DNA of 64,000 nt from Halomonas sp. TA22 (GTDB lineage: Bacteria; Pseudomonadota; Gammaproteobacteria; Pseudomonadales; Halomonadaceae), in the NCBI RefSeq assembly GCF_013009075.1, contig NZ_CP053108.1, forward strand, positions 868,001 to 932,000. The letters run 5' to 3'. This document shows, one piece after another, positions 39,932 to 48,665 of the stretch. Position 1 is the first letter of the stretch, and the number at the start of each line of letters is the position of its first letter. Under the pieces are notes generated by a model. It saw only the letters and a list, made by a program, of their open reading frames with translations. It was not told where the DNA came from and ran no database searches. The position numbers and the translations under genes were made by a program.

Positions 39932-41311
39932 ATGCTTTCACGTCTGCTACTTGCTACCGAACGTCGTGCCATCATCGGCCTTGCCAGCCTGTATGCCTCG
40001 CGCATGCTGGGGCTGTTCATGGTATTGCCGGTACTGGCGCTCTACGCCGATGAGCTGGCCGGTGCCACGCCGCTGCTGATCGGCGTGGCGCTGGGCGGTT
40101 ACGGTCTGACCCAGGCGATCCTGCAGATCCCCTTCGGGCTGCTTTCGGACCGGATCGGACGCAAGAAGGTCATTGCCGCCGGCCTGCTGCTGTTCCTGCT
40201 GGGCAGCGTGGTGGCCGCCCAGGCCGAGACGATCACGGGCATCATCATCGGGCGTTGCTTGCAGGGCAGTGGCGCGGTGGCGGCGGCAATCATGGCGCTA
40301 CTGGCCGACCAAACCCGCGAGCAGGTGCGGACCGCTGCCATGGCCACCATCGGCCTGTCGATCGGGGTGGCCTTCGCCGTGGCGATGGTGTTGGGCCCAT
40401 GGCTTGCCAGTGCGTTCGGGTTATCCAGCGTGTTCTGGTTCACCGCCGGGCTTGCCGTGATGGGGCTGCTGGTCCTCTGGCGACTGGTGCCGCAGGCTCC
40501 CAAGCGGCGGCGCCATCGCGATGTGCTGCTCGATCGGGCACAGCTCAAGGCGACGCTCGGACGTGTCGACCTGCTGCGGCTGGATTTTTCGATATTCGCG
40601 TTGCACCTGGTGTTGATGGCCATCTTCATTGCCGTGCCGTTCCGGCTGATCGAGGTGGGAATCTCCCAGCAGCAGCATGGCTTGATCTACCTGAGCGTCA
40701 TGGGGCTTGCGTTCATCGGCATGGTGCCGCTGATCATTCTGGCCGAGAAGAAGCAGTGCATGAAGGCGGTCTTCCTGGGGGCAGTGGCGGTGCTGGCGTT
40801 GAGCGTGCTGCTGCTGGGCATGCTGTCGGTCTCGCTGTGGTTGCTGCTGTTGCCGCTGCTGGGCTTCTTCACGGCATTCAATCTGCTCGAGGCGACGCTA
40901 CCCTCGCTGCTCAGCAAGATGGCGCCGGTCGGGGCCAAGGGAACGGCAATGGGCGTCTATTCGACCAGCCAGTTCCTGGGGGCTTTTCTTGGTGGCGTGC
41001 TGGGCGGTGGCCTGGCGCAGCAGTGGGGGTACGATGCGGTTTTCTATGGCTGTGCGCTGGTGGGGCTGGCATGGCTGGCGGTAGTCTGGGGGATGCAGCC
41101 ACCCCGCTACCTGAGCAGTGAAGTGATCGAGCTCGATGACCAGGCTCATGGCGATGCGCTGGAGACCCTGATGGAGCGCTTCGCCGAGGTGGCAGGGGTG
41201 GAGGACGTACTAGTGGTGCCCGAGGAGCGACTCGCCTATCTGAAGGTCGATCGGCGACGGCTGGACAGTGACGCGCTGGCACGGGCGGCCGGCGTCAAAC
41301 GAGAACATTAA
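39932..41311 (+). CDS. MFS transporter, YajR-like
   Basis: A 459-residue inner-membrane transporter of the major facilitator family with twelve predicted helices. The loop 2-3 motif GLLSDRIGRKKVIAAG is the conserved gating motif A. Similarity to E. coli YajR is suggested by the N-terminus ERRAIIGLASLYASRMLGLF and by the C-terminal soluble extension from about residue 395 (ETLMERFAEVAGVEDVLVVP, then LAYLKVDRRRLD), which resembles the YAM domain. The substrate is unknown. ATG 39932 is chosen over GTG 39863 because it matches the family length. It is divergent from uvrA and followed by ssb. Confidence 0.8.
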   Translation: MLSRLLLATERRAIIGLASLYASRMLGLFMVLPVLALYADELAGATPLLIGVALGGYGLTQAILQIPFGLLSDRIGRKKVIAAGLLLFLLGSVVAAQAETITGIIIGRCLQGSGAVAAAIMALLADQTREQVRTAAMATIGLSIGVAFAVAMVLGPWLASAFGLSSVFWFTAGLAVMGLLVLWRLVPQAPKRRRHRDVLLDRAQLKATLGRVDLLRLDFSIFALHLVLMAIFIAVPFRLIEVGISQQQHGLIYLSVMGLAFIGMVPLIILAEKKQCMKAVFLGAVAVLALSVLLLGMLSVSLWLLLLPLLGFFTAFNLLEATLPSLLSKMAPVGAKGTAMGVYSTSQFLGAFLGGVLGGGLAQQWGYDAVFYGCALVGLAWLAVVWGMQPPRYLSSEVIELDDQAHGDALETLMERFAEVAGVEDVLVVPEERLAYLKVDRRRLDSDALARAAGVKREH

Positions 41312-41351
41312 CCCGACAATCGCGGGGCGCCGTGATGGTACCCGACAATCG
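41311..41351 (+). repeat. 12-bp direct repeat upstream of ssb
   Basis: ACCCGACAATCG occurs at 41311-41322 and again at 41340-41351, 29 bp apart, in the 51-bp gap before ssb. The second copy ends next to the GGAG ribosome site. It could be a small duplication or a paired protein-binding site. Confidence 0.6.
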
Positions 41352-41362
41352 AGGAGCGAGAC

Positions 41363-41959
41363 ATGGCACGTGGAGTCAACAAGGTCATCTTGATCGGCAA
41401 CCTGGGTCAGGACCCGGAGATGCGCTTTCTGCCCTCCGGTAATCCGGTGGCCAATCTGCGCATTGCCACCACCGACAGCTGGACGGACAAGCAGAGTGGC
41501 CAGCGCCAGGAGCGCACCGAGTGGCACACCGTGGTGCTGTTCAACAAGCTGGCGGAAATCGCCCAGCAGTACGTCAAGAAGGGATCGCGTATCTACATCG
41601 AGGGGCGCCTGCAGACGCGCAAGTGGCAGGGCCAGGATGGGCAGGATCGCTACAGCACCGAGATCGTCGCCAACGATATGCAGATGCTCGATTCGCGCAG
41701 TGGGCAAGGGGGAGGCGACTACCAGCAGGGGCAGTACGGTGCGCCTCAGGGTGGTGGCGCTCCCCAGGGGCAGTATGGAGGCGCGCCTCAGCAAGGCGGT
41801 GGACAGTACGGGCAACCGCAGGGAGGCCAGCAGCGTCCGCCACAGCGGCCCTCTCAGCCGCCAGCCCAGCAGCCGCCAGCCCAGGGGGGGCAGCAGGGCA
41901 ATTATGGGGCACCGGCGCCCGGCAGTTTCGATGATTTCGACGATGAGATCCCGTTCTGA
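41363..41959 (+). CDS. ssb: Single-stranded DNA-binding protein
   Basis: SSB (198 residues) coats single-stranded DNA in replication and repair. The OB fold occupies residues 1-110 ([20 protein letters not shown], then [13 protein letters not shown] and [20 protein letters not shown]). It is followed by a Gly/Gln/Pro-rich linker of about 75 residues and the acidic tip DFDDEIPF, the docking peptide for SSB partners. GAGGAGCGAG precedes the start. Its place after uvrA and an MFS gene is common in this group. Confidence 0.97.
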   Translation: MARGVNKVILIGNLGQDPEMRFLPSGNPVANLRIATTDSWTDKQSGQRQERTEWHTVVLFNKLAEIAQQYVKKGSRIYIEGRLQTRKWQGQDGQDRYSTEIVANDMQMLDSRSGQGGGDYQQGQYGAPQGGGAPQGQYGGAPQQGGGQYGQPQGGQQRPPQRPSQPPAQQPPAQGGQQGNYGAPAPGSFDDFDDEIPF

Positions 41960-42028
41960 GGCCTTTTTTTTCGGTTGATACCTACCCTGGCACCGGCGTC
42001 TTCGAAGTCGCGATGGCAAGGAGAGCTC

Positions 42029-42898
42029 GTGAAACTGTTGATTCTTGATGCAGGGCATTGCCTTAGCCTGGCGCTGGCCCGCGAGGCGAGCCGCAGGAGC
42101 GATACGGACCTGTTCATCGTGCCCGGCCTTGAGATATCGCCCGCGCAACTTGCTGACATCGCCCCCGATGCGTTGGTGATTCCGCCGCTGGCGCAGCCTA
42201 TCGAGGCGGAGCCAGCGGCGGTAGTGGCGCATGCCGAAGCGGTGGAGACGTGCCTGAGCGCCTGTGAGATCGCTGGTGTACCGCTGGTGTGGTGCGTCTC
42301 CGACCAGCTGTATGAGGATGGACTGGACGAACCCATCGACGAGCACGTCATTCCCGCTCCGCGGGACGAGAGTCTGCGCCGCCTGATACGTACCGGCGAT
42401 CGCATTCGCGACGAGTGGGAGCAGCATTTGATCGTGCGCCTAGGACCGCTCTTCGCGCTCGAGGGGGCCAGCGCCTGGTTGAACGAGCTGCTCGATACGC
42501 TGATGACCGGCGACGAGGTGCGTGCCGCCGAGGATGTGATCTTCTGCCCGACCTCGGCGGATGCCGCGGCCATGGCATTGGTGGGCATGCTTCAGCAGCA
42601 GCAGTGCGGTGCCAACGCCTGGGGGGCGTACCATCTGGCCGGTACTGAACCGGTCAGCGGCTACACGTTCGCCTCGATGGTACGCACGCAACTGGCGACG
42701 CGGCTCGAGGGCATGGGCGAGGAGGTCGAACTGGGCATGCTACGGGGGCTAAAGCACCACCATGACCAGCCGCTGCGCCGTGTGCTCAATTGTCGGCGCG
42801 TACTGGAAGTGTTCGGAGTGCATCAGAAACCCTGGCGGCTTGAAGTGGGACGCATGCTCGATACCTGGTGCCTGGCGCGCCGTGAGGACCTTGCATGA
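42029..42898 (+). CDS. RmlD-like sugar-nucleotide-binding (extended SDR) protein
   Basis: A 289-residue protein weakly resembling dTDP-4-dehydrorhamnose reductase (RmlD) substrate-binding SDRs: it starts KLLILDAGHCLSLALAREAS, has the later VRLGPLFALEG segment and the SGYTFASMVRTQL region. The usual glycine-rich cofactor loop GxxGxxG is replaced by DAGHCLSLA, and no YxxxK motif is apparent, so catalysis is doubtful. GTG 42029 is chosen because AAGGAGAG lies just before it; it overlaps the following acyltransferase gene by 4 nt. No precise function is claimed. Confidence 0.6.
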   Translation: MKLLILDAGHCLSLALAREASRRSDTDLFIVPGLEISPAQLADIAPDALVIPPLAQPIEAEPAAVVAHAEAVETCLSACEIAGVPLVWCVSDQLYEDGLDEPIDEHVIPAPRDESLRRLIRTGDRIRDEWEQHLIVRLGPLFALEGASAWLNELLDTLMTGDEVRAAEDVIFCPTSADAAAMALVGMLQQQQCGANAWGAYHLAGTEPVSGYTFASMVRTQLATRLEGMGEEVELGMLRGLKHHHDQPLRRVLNCRRVLEVFGVHQKPWRLEVGRMLDTWCLARREDLA

Positions 42899-43659
42899 AC
42901 GTCTTGAGAAGCTTGCTGTTCTATTTCGGCTACTTCCTGGCCATGCTGATATGTGGCGTGCTCTTCCTGCCCTTGGCGCCGCTACTGCCTCTGCGCGAGC
43001 GCTACCGGCTGCTCAATCTCTACAACCACTTCATCCTGGTCTGGTTCCGGCTCTGTTGTGGTGTGCATTACGAAATCAGAGGCAAGGAGAACGTGCCCGA
43101 GGGGCCCTGCGTGATCCTGGCCAATCACCAGTGCGAGTGGGAGACGATCTATCTGCAGCTGCTCAAGTCGCCGGTCTGTACGGTACTCAAGCGCGAGCTG
43201 CTCAACTTTCCGCTGTTCGGCTGGGGGTTGAGGCTGCTCAAACCCATCGCGCTGGATCGTTCTCGGCCGGCACGGGCGATGCGTCAGGTACTGACGCAGG
43301 GCAAGGAGCGGCTCGAGTCGGGCCTTTCGGTGCTGATCTTTCCCGAAGGCACTCGGGTCGCGCCAGGCAGTCGCAAGCGCTACAACAAGAGTGGAGCGGT
43401 GATTGCCTGTCGAGCGGGCGTGCCGGTGCTGCCGGTGGCGCACAATGCCGGCGAGCGCTGGCCTGGCCGCCACTGGGTGAAGAACCCCGGACGCTTGAGC
43501 GTTGTCGTGGGGCCACCCATCGAGACAGCGGGTCGAACTCCTGAGGCAGTACTGGCCGATGCCGAAGCCTGGATCGAGGCGCGACTCGAGGAGATCTCCG
43601 GGGTGCCGCGCCCATCCAAAGAAGAGGCCAAGGCGCCGGCCGAGCTGCTGCCTGAGTAG
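42895..43659 (+). CDS. 1-acyl-glycerol-3-phosphate acyltransferase family protein
   Basis: A 254-residue PlsC-type lysophospholipid acyltransferase, expected at the inner face of the cytoplasmic membrane. The N-terminus has a membrane segment (residues 5-32). The catalytic motif appears as NHQCEWE (His78 to Glu83) where most plsC proteins have Asp at the last position; some proteobacterial relatives also use Glu. FPEGTR is at 149-154. It overlaps the upstream gene by 4 nt, so the two are co-translated. Whether it makes phosphatidic acid or another lipid cannot be told. Confidence 0.82.
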   Translation: MNVLRSLLFYFGYFLAMLICGVLFLPLAPLLPLRERYRLLNLYNHFILVWFRLCCGVHYEIRGKENVPEGPCVILANHQCEWETIYLQLLKSPVCTVLKRELLNFPLFGWGLRLLKPIALDRSRPARAMRQVLTQGKERLESGLSVLIFPEGTRVAPGSRKRYNKSGAVIACRAGVPVLPVAHNAGERWPGRHWVKNPGRLSVVVGPPIETAGRTPEAVLADAEAWIEARLEEISGVPRPSKEEAKAPAELLPE

Positions 43660-43695
43660 CCATTCGTCATTACGCGTCAACGCCTGCAACGAGAA

Positions 43696-43724
43696 CGCCC
43701 CCACCGGCCTGACCGGTGGGGGCG
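43696..43724 (+). terminator. Shared hairpin between acyltransferase and ahpF
   Basis: A 12-bp perfect stem CGCCCCCACCGG / CCGGTGGGGGCG with a CCTGA loop lies between two convergent genes. Neither flank has a clean T run, so termination strength is uncertain. Confidence 0.6.
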
Positions 43725-43746
43725 TGCGATTTACCTGCTCGATCCG

Positions 43747-45303
43747 TCAGTGACGAATGAGGTGGTCGAAGGCGCCGAGGGCCGCTCTGGCTCCTTCGCC
43801 GACGGCGATGACGATCTGCTTGTAGGGCACGGTGGTCACGTCGCCGGCGGCGAAGATGCCGGGTACCGAGGTCATGCCGTGGGCATCGGTGACGATCTCG
43901 CCGCGCTCGGAGAGCTCTATCGAGGAGTCGGTCAGCCATTCGGTATTGGGTACCAGACCGATCTGCACGAAGATCCCTTCCAGCTCGACACTCTTCAGCT
44001 CGCCGCTTGAACGCACTTCATAGGTGAGGCCGTTGACGCGCGTGCCGTCGCCGTTGACCTGGGTGGTCCGCGCTCCGGTAATCACCTCGACGTTGGGCAG
44101 GCTGTTGAGCTTCTTTTGCAGCACGGCATCGGCACGCAGCTCGTCCATGAATTCGAACAGCGTGACATGTGCGACCAGACCGGCCAGGTCGATGGCCGCC
44201 TCGACGCCGGAGTTGCCCCCGCCGATGACCGCGACGCGCTTGCCCTTGAATAGCGGCCCATCGCAGTGTGGGCAGTAGGCCACGCCCTTGTTGCGGTACT
44301 CCTGCTCGCCAGGCACGTTCATCTCGCGCCAGCGGGCACCGGTGGCCAGGATCACGGTCCTGCTCTTGAGGCTGGCGCCGGACTCGAAACGCACTTCATG
44401 CTCGCCGCCGGTTTGAGTGGCAGGCACCAGCGCCACCGCCCGCTGCAGGTTCATGATATCCACATCGTACTGCTTGACGTGCTCCTCGAGCGCAGTGGCA
44501 AGCTTGGGACCCTCGGTTTCCGGCACGGAAATGAAGTTCTCGATCGCCATGGTGTCGAGCACTTGACCGCCGAATCGCTCAGCGGCGATGCCGGTACGAA
44601 TACCCTTGCGCGCGGCATAGATGGCCGAGGCGGCCCCGGCAGGGCCACCGCCCACCACCAGTACGTCGAAGGCCTCCTTGGCATTGAGCTTCTCGGCGTC
44701 GCGCTTGGCCGCACCGGTATCGATCTTGGCCAGGATCTGCTCGAGATTCATGCGACCCTGATCGAACGGCTCGCCGTTGAGGTAGATGCTCGGCACCGAC
44801 ATGATCTGGCGCTCTTCCACTTCACCCTGGAACAGCGCGCCGTCGATGGCGACGTGGCGGACACCGGGGTTGAAGATCGCTATCAGGTTGAGCGCCTGCA
44901 CTACATCGGGGCAGTTCTGGCAGGAGAGCGAATAGTAGGTCTCGAAGCGGAACTCGCCCTCAAGGCCCTTGATCTGCTCGAGCACCTCGTCGGAGGCCTT
45001 GGGCGGATGGCCACCGACCTGCAGTAGCGCCAGGACCAGTGAGGTGAACTCGTGACCCATGGGAATACCGGCGAATACCACGCCGGTCTCTTCGCCAGGG
45101 CGATTGAGAGCGAACGAGGGGCGACGGGCATCCTCACCGTCGCTACGCAGGGTGATCTTGTCGCTCAGCGCGGCGATGTCCTGCAGGAGGCCAAAGAGTT
45201 CTTGAGATTTGGCGCCGTCATCGAGGGATGCGACGATCTCGAACGGTTGAGTGACCCTTTCCAGATAGGCTTTCAGCTGGCTTTTTAAATTGTCGTCCAA
45301 CAT
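43747..45303 (-). CDS. ahpF: Alkyl hydroperoxide reductase subunit F
   Basis: AhpF (518 residues; E. coli 521) is the flavoprotein that passes electrons from NADH to AhpC. The N-terminal thioredoxin-like domain holds Cys128-x-x-Cys131 (SCQNC). The FAD loop [19 protein letters not shown] starts near residue 216, the redox pair is CPHC at 344-347, and the C-terminal FAD site [19 protein letters not shown] is intact. ATG 45303 is chosen from similarity to the E. coli N-terminus ([15 protein letters not shown]) and an AGGAAG site. It lies downstream of ahpC in the same direction. Confidence 0.95.
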   Translation of the reverse strand: MLDDNLKSQLKAYLERVTQPFEIVASLDDGAKSQELFGLLQDIAALSDKITLRSDGEDARRPSFALNRPGEETGVVFAGIPMGHEFTSLVLALLQVGGHPPKASDEVLEQIKGLEGEFRFETYYSLSCQNCPDVVQALNLIAIFNPGVRHVAIDGALFQGEVEERQIMSVPSIYLNGEPFDQGRMNLEQILAKIDTGAAKRDAEKLNAKEAFDVLVVGGGPAGAASAIYAARKGIRTGIAAERFGGQVLDTMAIENFISVPETEGPKLATALEEHVKQYDVDIMNLQRAVALVPATQTGGEHEVRFESGASLKSRTVILATGARWREMNVPGEQEYRNKGVAYCPHCDGPLFKGKRVAVIGGGNSGVEAAIDLAGLVAHVTLFEFMDELRADAVLQKKLNSLPNVEVITGARTTQVNGDGTRVNGLTYEVRSSGELKSVELEGIFVQIGLVPNTEWLTDSSIELSERGEIVTDAHGMTSVPGIFAAGDVTTVPYKQIVIAVGEGARAALGAFDHLIRH

Positions 45304-45397
45304 GACAGCTTCCTTCATGTTCGGTGATAGAGGCACGACGAAACGAACGACGCCTTTGTCGGGTCGCGTCTGTCTTGATTCGGTGCGGTGTTGCATC

Positions 45398-45423
45398 CGC
45401 CCGGGCAATGGACAGCCCGGGCG
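45398..45423 (-). other. Hairpin between ahpC and ahpF
   Basis: A 9-bp perfect stem CGCCCGGGC / GCCCGGGCG with an 8-nt loop lies in the 160-nt gap. On the minus strand no T run follows. It may stabilise ahpC mRNA or reduce transcription into ahpF, which is usually needed in smaller amounts. Confidence 0.5.
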
Positions 45424-45463
45424 AGAGCGAGGCGGGAGAGCCTCTTGGCAGGCTAGGTGCGGC

Positions 45464-46027
45464 TTAGATCTTACCGACCAGATCCAGTGACGGTGCTAGC
45501 GTCTCTTCGCCTTCCTTCCACTTGGCCGGACACACTTCGTTCGGGTGAGCGGCCACGTACTGGGCAGCCTTGAGCTTGCGCAGGGTCTCGGTGACGTCAC
45601 GCGCGATGGCGTTGTCGTGGATCTCCAGCGTCTTGATCACGCCTTCCGGGTTGATGACGAAGGTGCCGCGCAGGGCCAGGCCCTCGTCGTCCAGATGCAC
45701 GCCGAAGGCGCGGGTCAGCTGGTGGGTCGGGTCGCCGACCAGCGGGAATTGGGCCTTGCCAACCGCGGCGGATGTCTCGTGCCACACCTTGTGGGAGAAA
45801 TGAGTATCGGTGGTGACGATGTACACTTCAGCGCCGATCTTCTGGAACTCGGCGTAGTTGTCAGCAGCGTCTTCGACTTCGGTGGGGCAGTTGAAGGTGA
45901 AGGCGGCCGGCATGAAGATAAGCACGGACCACTTGCCTTTCAGGTCCGCGTCGGTGACTTCGATGAACTCACCGTTGTGATAGGCGTTGGCCTTGAACGG
46001 CTTGACTTCGGTATTGATCAGTGACAT
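45464..46027 (-). CDS. ahpC: Alkyl hydroperoxide reductase subunit C (peroxiredoxin)
   Basis: AhpC (187 residues, the E. coli length) is a 2-Cys peroxiredoxin that reduces hydrogen peroxide and organic hydroperoxides and is recycled by AhpF. The peroxidatic site is [11 protein letters not shown] with Thr44 and Cys47; Arg120 completes the pocket and Cys166 (EVCPAKW) is the resolving cysteine. Asn at position 46 replaces the usual Val of FVCP. ATG 46027 has an AAGGAG site, and the longer frame upstream is promoter sequence. An operator-like dyad lies ~105 nt upstream. Confidence 0.95.
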   Translation of the reverse strand: MSLINTEVKPFKANAYHNGEFIEVTDADLKGKWSVLIFMPAAFTFNCPTEVEDAADNYAEFQKIGAEVYIVTTDTHFSHKVWHETSAAVGKAQFPLVGDPTHQLTRAFGVHLDDEGLALRGTFVINPEGVIKTLEIHDNAIARDVTETLRKLKAAQYVAAHPNEVCPAKWKEGEETLAPSLDLVGKI

Positions 46028-46130
46028 CGCAGGGATACTCCTTGGGATTATAGGTAACGAATCGAGATAGGAAACGTGGTCAATGGTAACGTCTTTAGAC
46101 CAATGTCCTAAATAGAAACAGCACATGAGG

Positions 46131-46154
46131 CCGATTAGCAAAGGCTATAATCGG
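46131..46154 (-). promoter_or_regulatory. Candidate LysR-type (OxyR-like) operator upstream of ahpC
   Basis: CCGATTA and TAATCGG form a perfect 7-bp inverted repeat with a 10-bp spacer, a size typical of LysR-family sites. It lies 104 bp upstream of ahpC and overlaps an ATAG/CTAT-like spacing (ATTA-N7-CTAT) that partly fits the OxyR motif. The match to OxyR is incomplete, so the binding protein is a guess. Confidence 0.4.
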
Positions 46155-46251
46155 ATAAGGTGGTATATTCAATAGACTGGAGCGCGATAGCCCAGGAGTT
46201 ACTGTCCCTTCATCATGTCTTCGACACGCCACAATGACAATCCTGCTGTCG

Positions 46252-47076
46252 CTATCGAGGCAATAGAAAATTCCCTTGGATGCCACCGCCGCCACCGAGT
46301 TGCGATTCGGCTTCACTATTGTCCTTGAGCGCGACGCCAGACACCCCGAGCGTCGAGGCTTCGCGCATCAAATAAACGAGTAGCCTGGCTGCGGCATCGT
46401 ACGACTGGCCACGTGGGCGAACATTGGAGATGCAGTTGCGCTCGCTGTCGCGCCGTCCCGTGCACGGCGCCCAGGTGAAGTAGATGCCCAGACTATCGGG
46501 GGAGCTCAAGCCGGGCCGTTCACCGATCAGTACCACGCCCATGCGTGCATTCAAGGCCTCGCCAATGGGGTCGCCGATCGCCACCCGCCCCTGCTCCACC
46601 AGCGCCAGCGGTCCCGTCAACCAGCCCTCCTCCTCGATCAGCGGCAGCAGCGCATCGAGAAACGGCAGCGCATTTTCGTGAATAGCTCGCGATGAGAGGC
46701 CGTCGACGACACACAGCGCGACGTCGCAGGGCGGCGTGTTCAGCTCGCTTAGCTGACGCGCGGAAGCCTCGTCGAGACGGCGGCCGAGATCGGGGCGGCG
46801 CAGATATTCACTGCGCTCATGCGCGGCGCTATGCAGGCGCAGTACCAAGTCGAAATGCTCGGAAAGCTTGGTCACCATGCGCTCGGTGTCGAGCGCCAGG
46901 TGCACCGCATCGCGTGCCTGGGCGTGGGCGAGCTGGAACTCGAGCTGCGCGGCGGTGGGCAGGCTGCCTCCGGCGCGACCAAGGCCGATGCGCGCATCGG
47001 TGTACTCGCGCAGCCGGCGCCAGGGGTTGTCAGTCACGCTGGCGGGCCGCTCGGGATTAGGGGTTTTGCTGCTCAT
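46252..47076 (-). CDS. eutC: Ethanolamine ammonia-lyase small subunit
   Basis: EutC (274 residues) pairs with EutB to form the adenosylcobalamin-dependent enzyme that cleaves ethanolamine to acetaldehyde and ammonia. The family segments TDARIGLGRAGGSLPTAAQL, VALCVVDGLSSRAIHENA and ERPGLSSPDSLGIYFTWAPC, then RNCISNVRP, are clear. ATG 47076 has AAGGAGG upstream and lies 14 nt after eutB. A much longer frame overlapping eutB on this strand is an artefact. No microcompartment, reactivase or permease genes are present in the window. Confidence 0.93.
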   Translation of the reverse strand: MSSKTPNPERPASVTDNPWRRLREYTDARIGLGRAGGSLPTAAQLEFQLAHAQARDAVHLALDTERMVTKLSEHFDLVLRLHSAAHERSEYLRRPDLGRRLDEASARQLSELNTPPCDVALCVVDGLSSRAIHENALPFLDALLPLIEEEGWLTGPLALVEQGRVAIGDPIGEALNARMGVVLIGERPGLSSPDSLGIYFTWAPCTGRRDSERNCISNVRPRGQSYDAAARLLVYLMREASTLGVSGVALKDNSEAESQLGGGGGIQGNFLLPR

Positions 47077-47090
47077 GCGCTGCCTCCTTG

Positions 47091-48500
47091 TCATTCGTCG
47101 AGGGCATCGATATCCGCGTTCAGCAGGGCATGGCGAAAGCGCTTCGGCAACGCTTCCTTCAAGAGAATGCCCCGCTGCGGCTCGTAGATCTGCGTCTCGG
47201 CCAGCCACTGCTCGAACTCGGGGGCGGGGCGCAGGCCGAGCACCTGACGCGCATAGAGGGCATCGTGAAACGAGGTGGTCTGGTAGTTGAGCATGATATC
47301 GTCGGAGCCGGGAATGCCCATGATGAAGTTGCAGCCGGCCGCGCCAAGCAGTGTCAGCAACGTATCCATGTCGTCCTGGTCGGCTTCGGCGTGGTTGGTG
47401 TAGCAGATGTCGCAGCCCATGGGCACGCCGAGCAGCTTGCCGCAGAGGTGATCCTCGAGCCCGGCGCGGATGATCTGCTTGCCATCGAAGAGATACTCCG
47501 GGCCGATGAAGCCGACCACGGTATTGACCAGCAGCGGCGAAAACTCGCGGGCCACGGCGTAGGTGCGCGCCTCCAGCGTCTGCTGATCGATGCCATGGTG
47601 GGCATCTGCCGAGAGCGCGCTGCCCTGGCCGGTCTCGAAGTACATGACGTTGTCGCCAAGCGTGCCGCGCCCCTGTGACAGCGCCGCCTCGCGCCCCTCC
47701 TTCAATAGCGCGAGATCGATGCCGAAGCCGCGGTTGGCGGCCTCGGTGCCGGCGATCGATTGGAACACCAGGTCGGTGGGAGCACCGCGCTCGATCGCTT
47801 CGATGGCAGTGGTGACATGGGTCAGCACGCAACTCTGAGTGGGAATCTCGTAGCGCTGGATGATTTCGTCGAGCATCTTGAGCAGGGTGACCACCGTGGC
47901 GGTATTGTCGGTGGCCGGGTTGATACCGATCACCGCATCGCCACTGGCGTAGAGCAGGCCATCGAGAATGCTGGCAGCGATGCCGGTGGGGTTGTCGGTC
48001 GGGTGATTGGGTTGCAGTCGCGTGGAGAGCCGACCTTCGAGACCGATGGTATTGCGAAAACGCGTCACCACGCGGCACTTGCGCCCCACCAGTACCAGAT
48101 CCTGCAGGCGCATGAGCTTCGACACCGCGGCGACCATTTCCGGTGTCAGGCCAGGAGCGAGTGCGGCGAGCTGCTCGCCCCCGACCTCGGTCGACAGCAG
48201 CCAGTTGCGAAATTCGCCGACGCTGAGTCCCGCCACTGGCGCGAAGGCCGCCTTGTCATGACGATCGAGGATCAACCGGGTGATCTCATCCTCCTCGTAG
48301 GGGATCAGCGGCTCCTCGAGGAAGAGTGAGAGAGGAAGGTCGGCCAGCCGGAGCTGAGCGGCGACGCGCTCCTCGGCGCTGCGCGCCCCGATGCCGGCGA
48401 GCTCGTCGCCTGAACGCCTTGGGCTTGCCGCGGCCATCAGCGCGCCGAGGCTGTCGAAGTGGTAGCGCCGTCCGGCGATGTCGATGTAGTAGGCGCTCAT
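47091..48500 (-). CDS. eutB: Ethanolamine ammonia-lyase large subunit
   Basis: EutB (469 residues; family ~455-465) forms the TIM-barrel catalytic subunit. Typical segments are GLTPEMVAAVSKLMRLQDLV, FRNTIGLEGRLSTRLQPNHP, DAVIGINPATDNTATV with the substrate-binding Asn, and CGKLLGVPMGCDICYTNHAE. It forms a two-gene operon with eutC. The first ~40 residues are more variable. It probably supplies nitrogen or carbon from membrane-derived ethanolamine, without a carboxysome-like shell as far as can be seen. Confidence 0.93.
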   Translation of the reverse strand: MSAYYIDIAGRRYHFDSLGALMAAASPRRSGDELAGIGARSAEERVAAQLRLADLPLSLFLEEPLIPYEEDEITRLILDRHDKAAFAPVAGLSVGEFRNWLLSTEVGGEQLAALAPGLTPEMVAAVSKLMRLQDLVLVGRKCRVVTRFRNTIGLEGRLSTRLQPNHPTDNPTGIAASILDGLLYASGDAVIGINPATDNTATVVTLLKMLDEIIQRYEIPTQSCVLTHVTTAIEAIERGAPTDLVFQSIAGTEAANRGFGIDLALLKEGREAALSQGRGTLGDNVMYFETGQGSALSADAHHGIDQQTLEARTYAVAREFSPLLVNTVVGFIGPEYLFDGKQIIRAGLEDHLCGKLLGVPMGCDICYTNHAEADQDDMDTLLTLLGAAGCNFIMGIPGSDDIMLNYQTTSFHDALYARQVLGLRPAPEFEQWLAETQIYEPQRGILLKEALPKRFRHALLNADIDALDE

Positions 48501-48665
48501 TGTTTTTCTCCCTGCCTCTCGATCAGTGCATTGTAGCCCTTCATGAATTACCCGTGCGGCTGACGAGTGTGGAGGCCGGAAAGTGGTCGCTGCACTCGCG
48601 TTTATGGGTATCCTCTTGGTTGGCTAAGTGTGAGCCGCAATTGAACAACAACAAGGAGCAAATTC

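Noticed and set aside
46252-48078. A 608-codon minus-strand frame overlapping eutB and eutC
   Set aside because: Its last 274 residues are EutC; the upstream part is out of frame inside eutB and low-complexity, so it is not a fusion protein.
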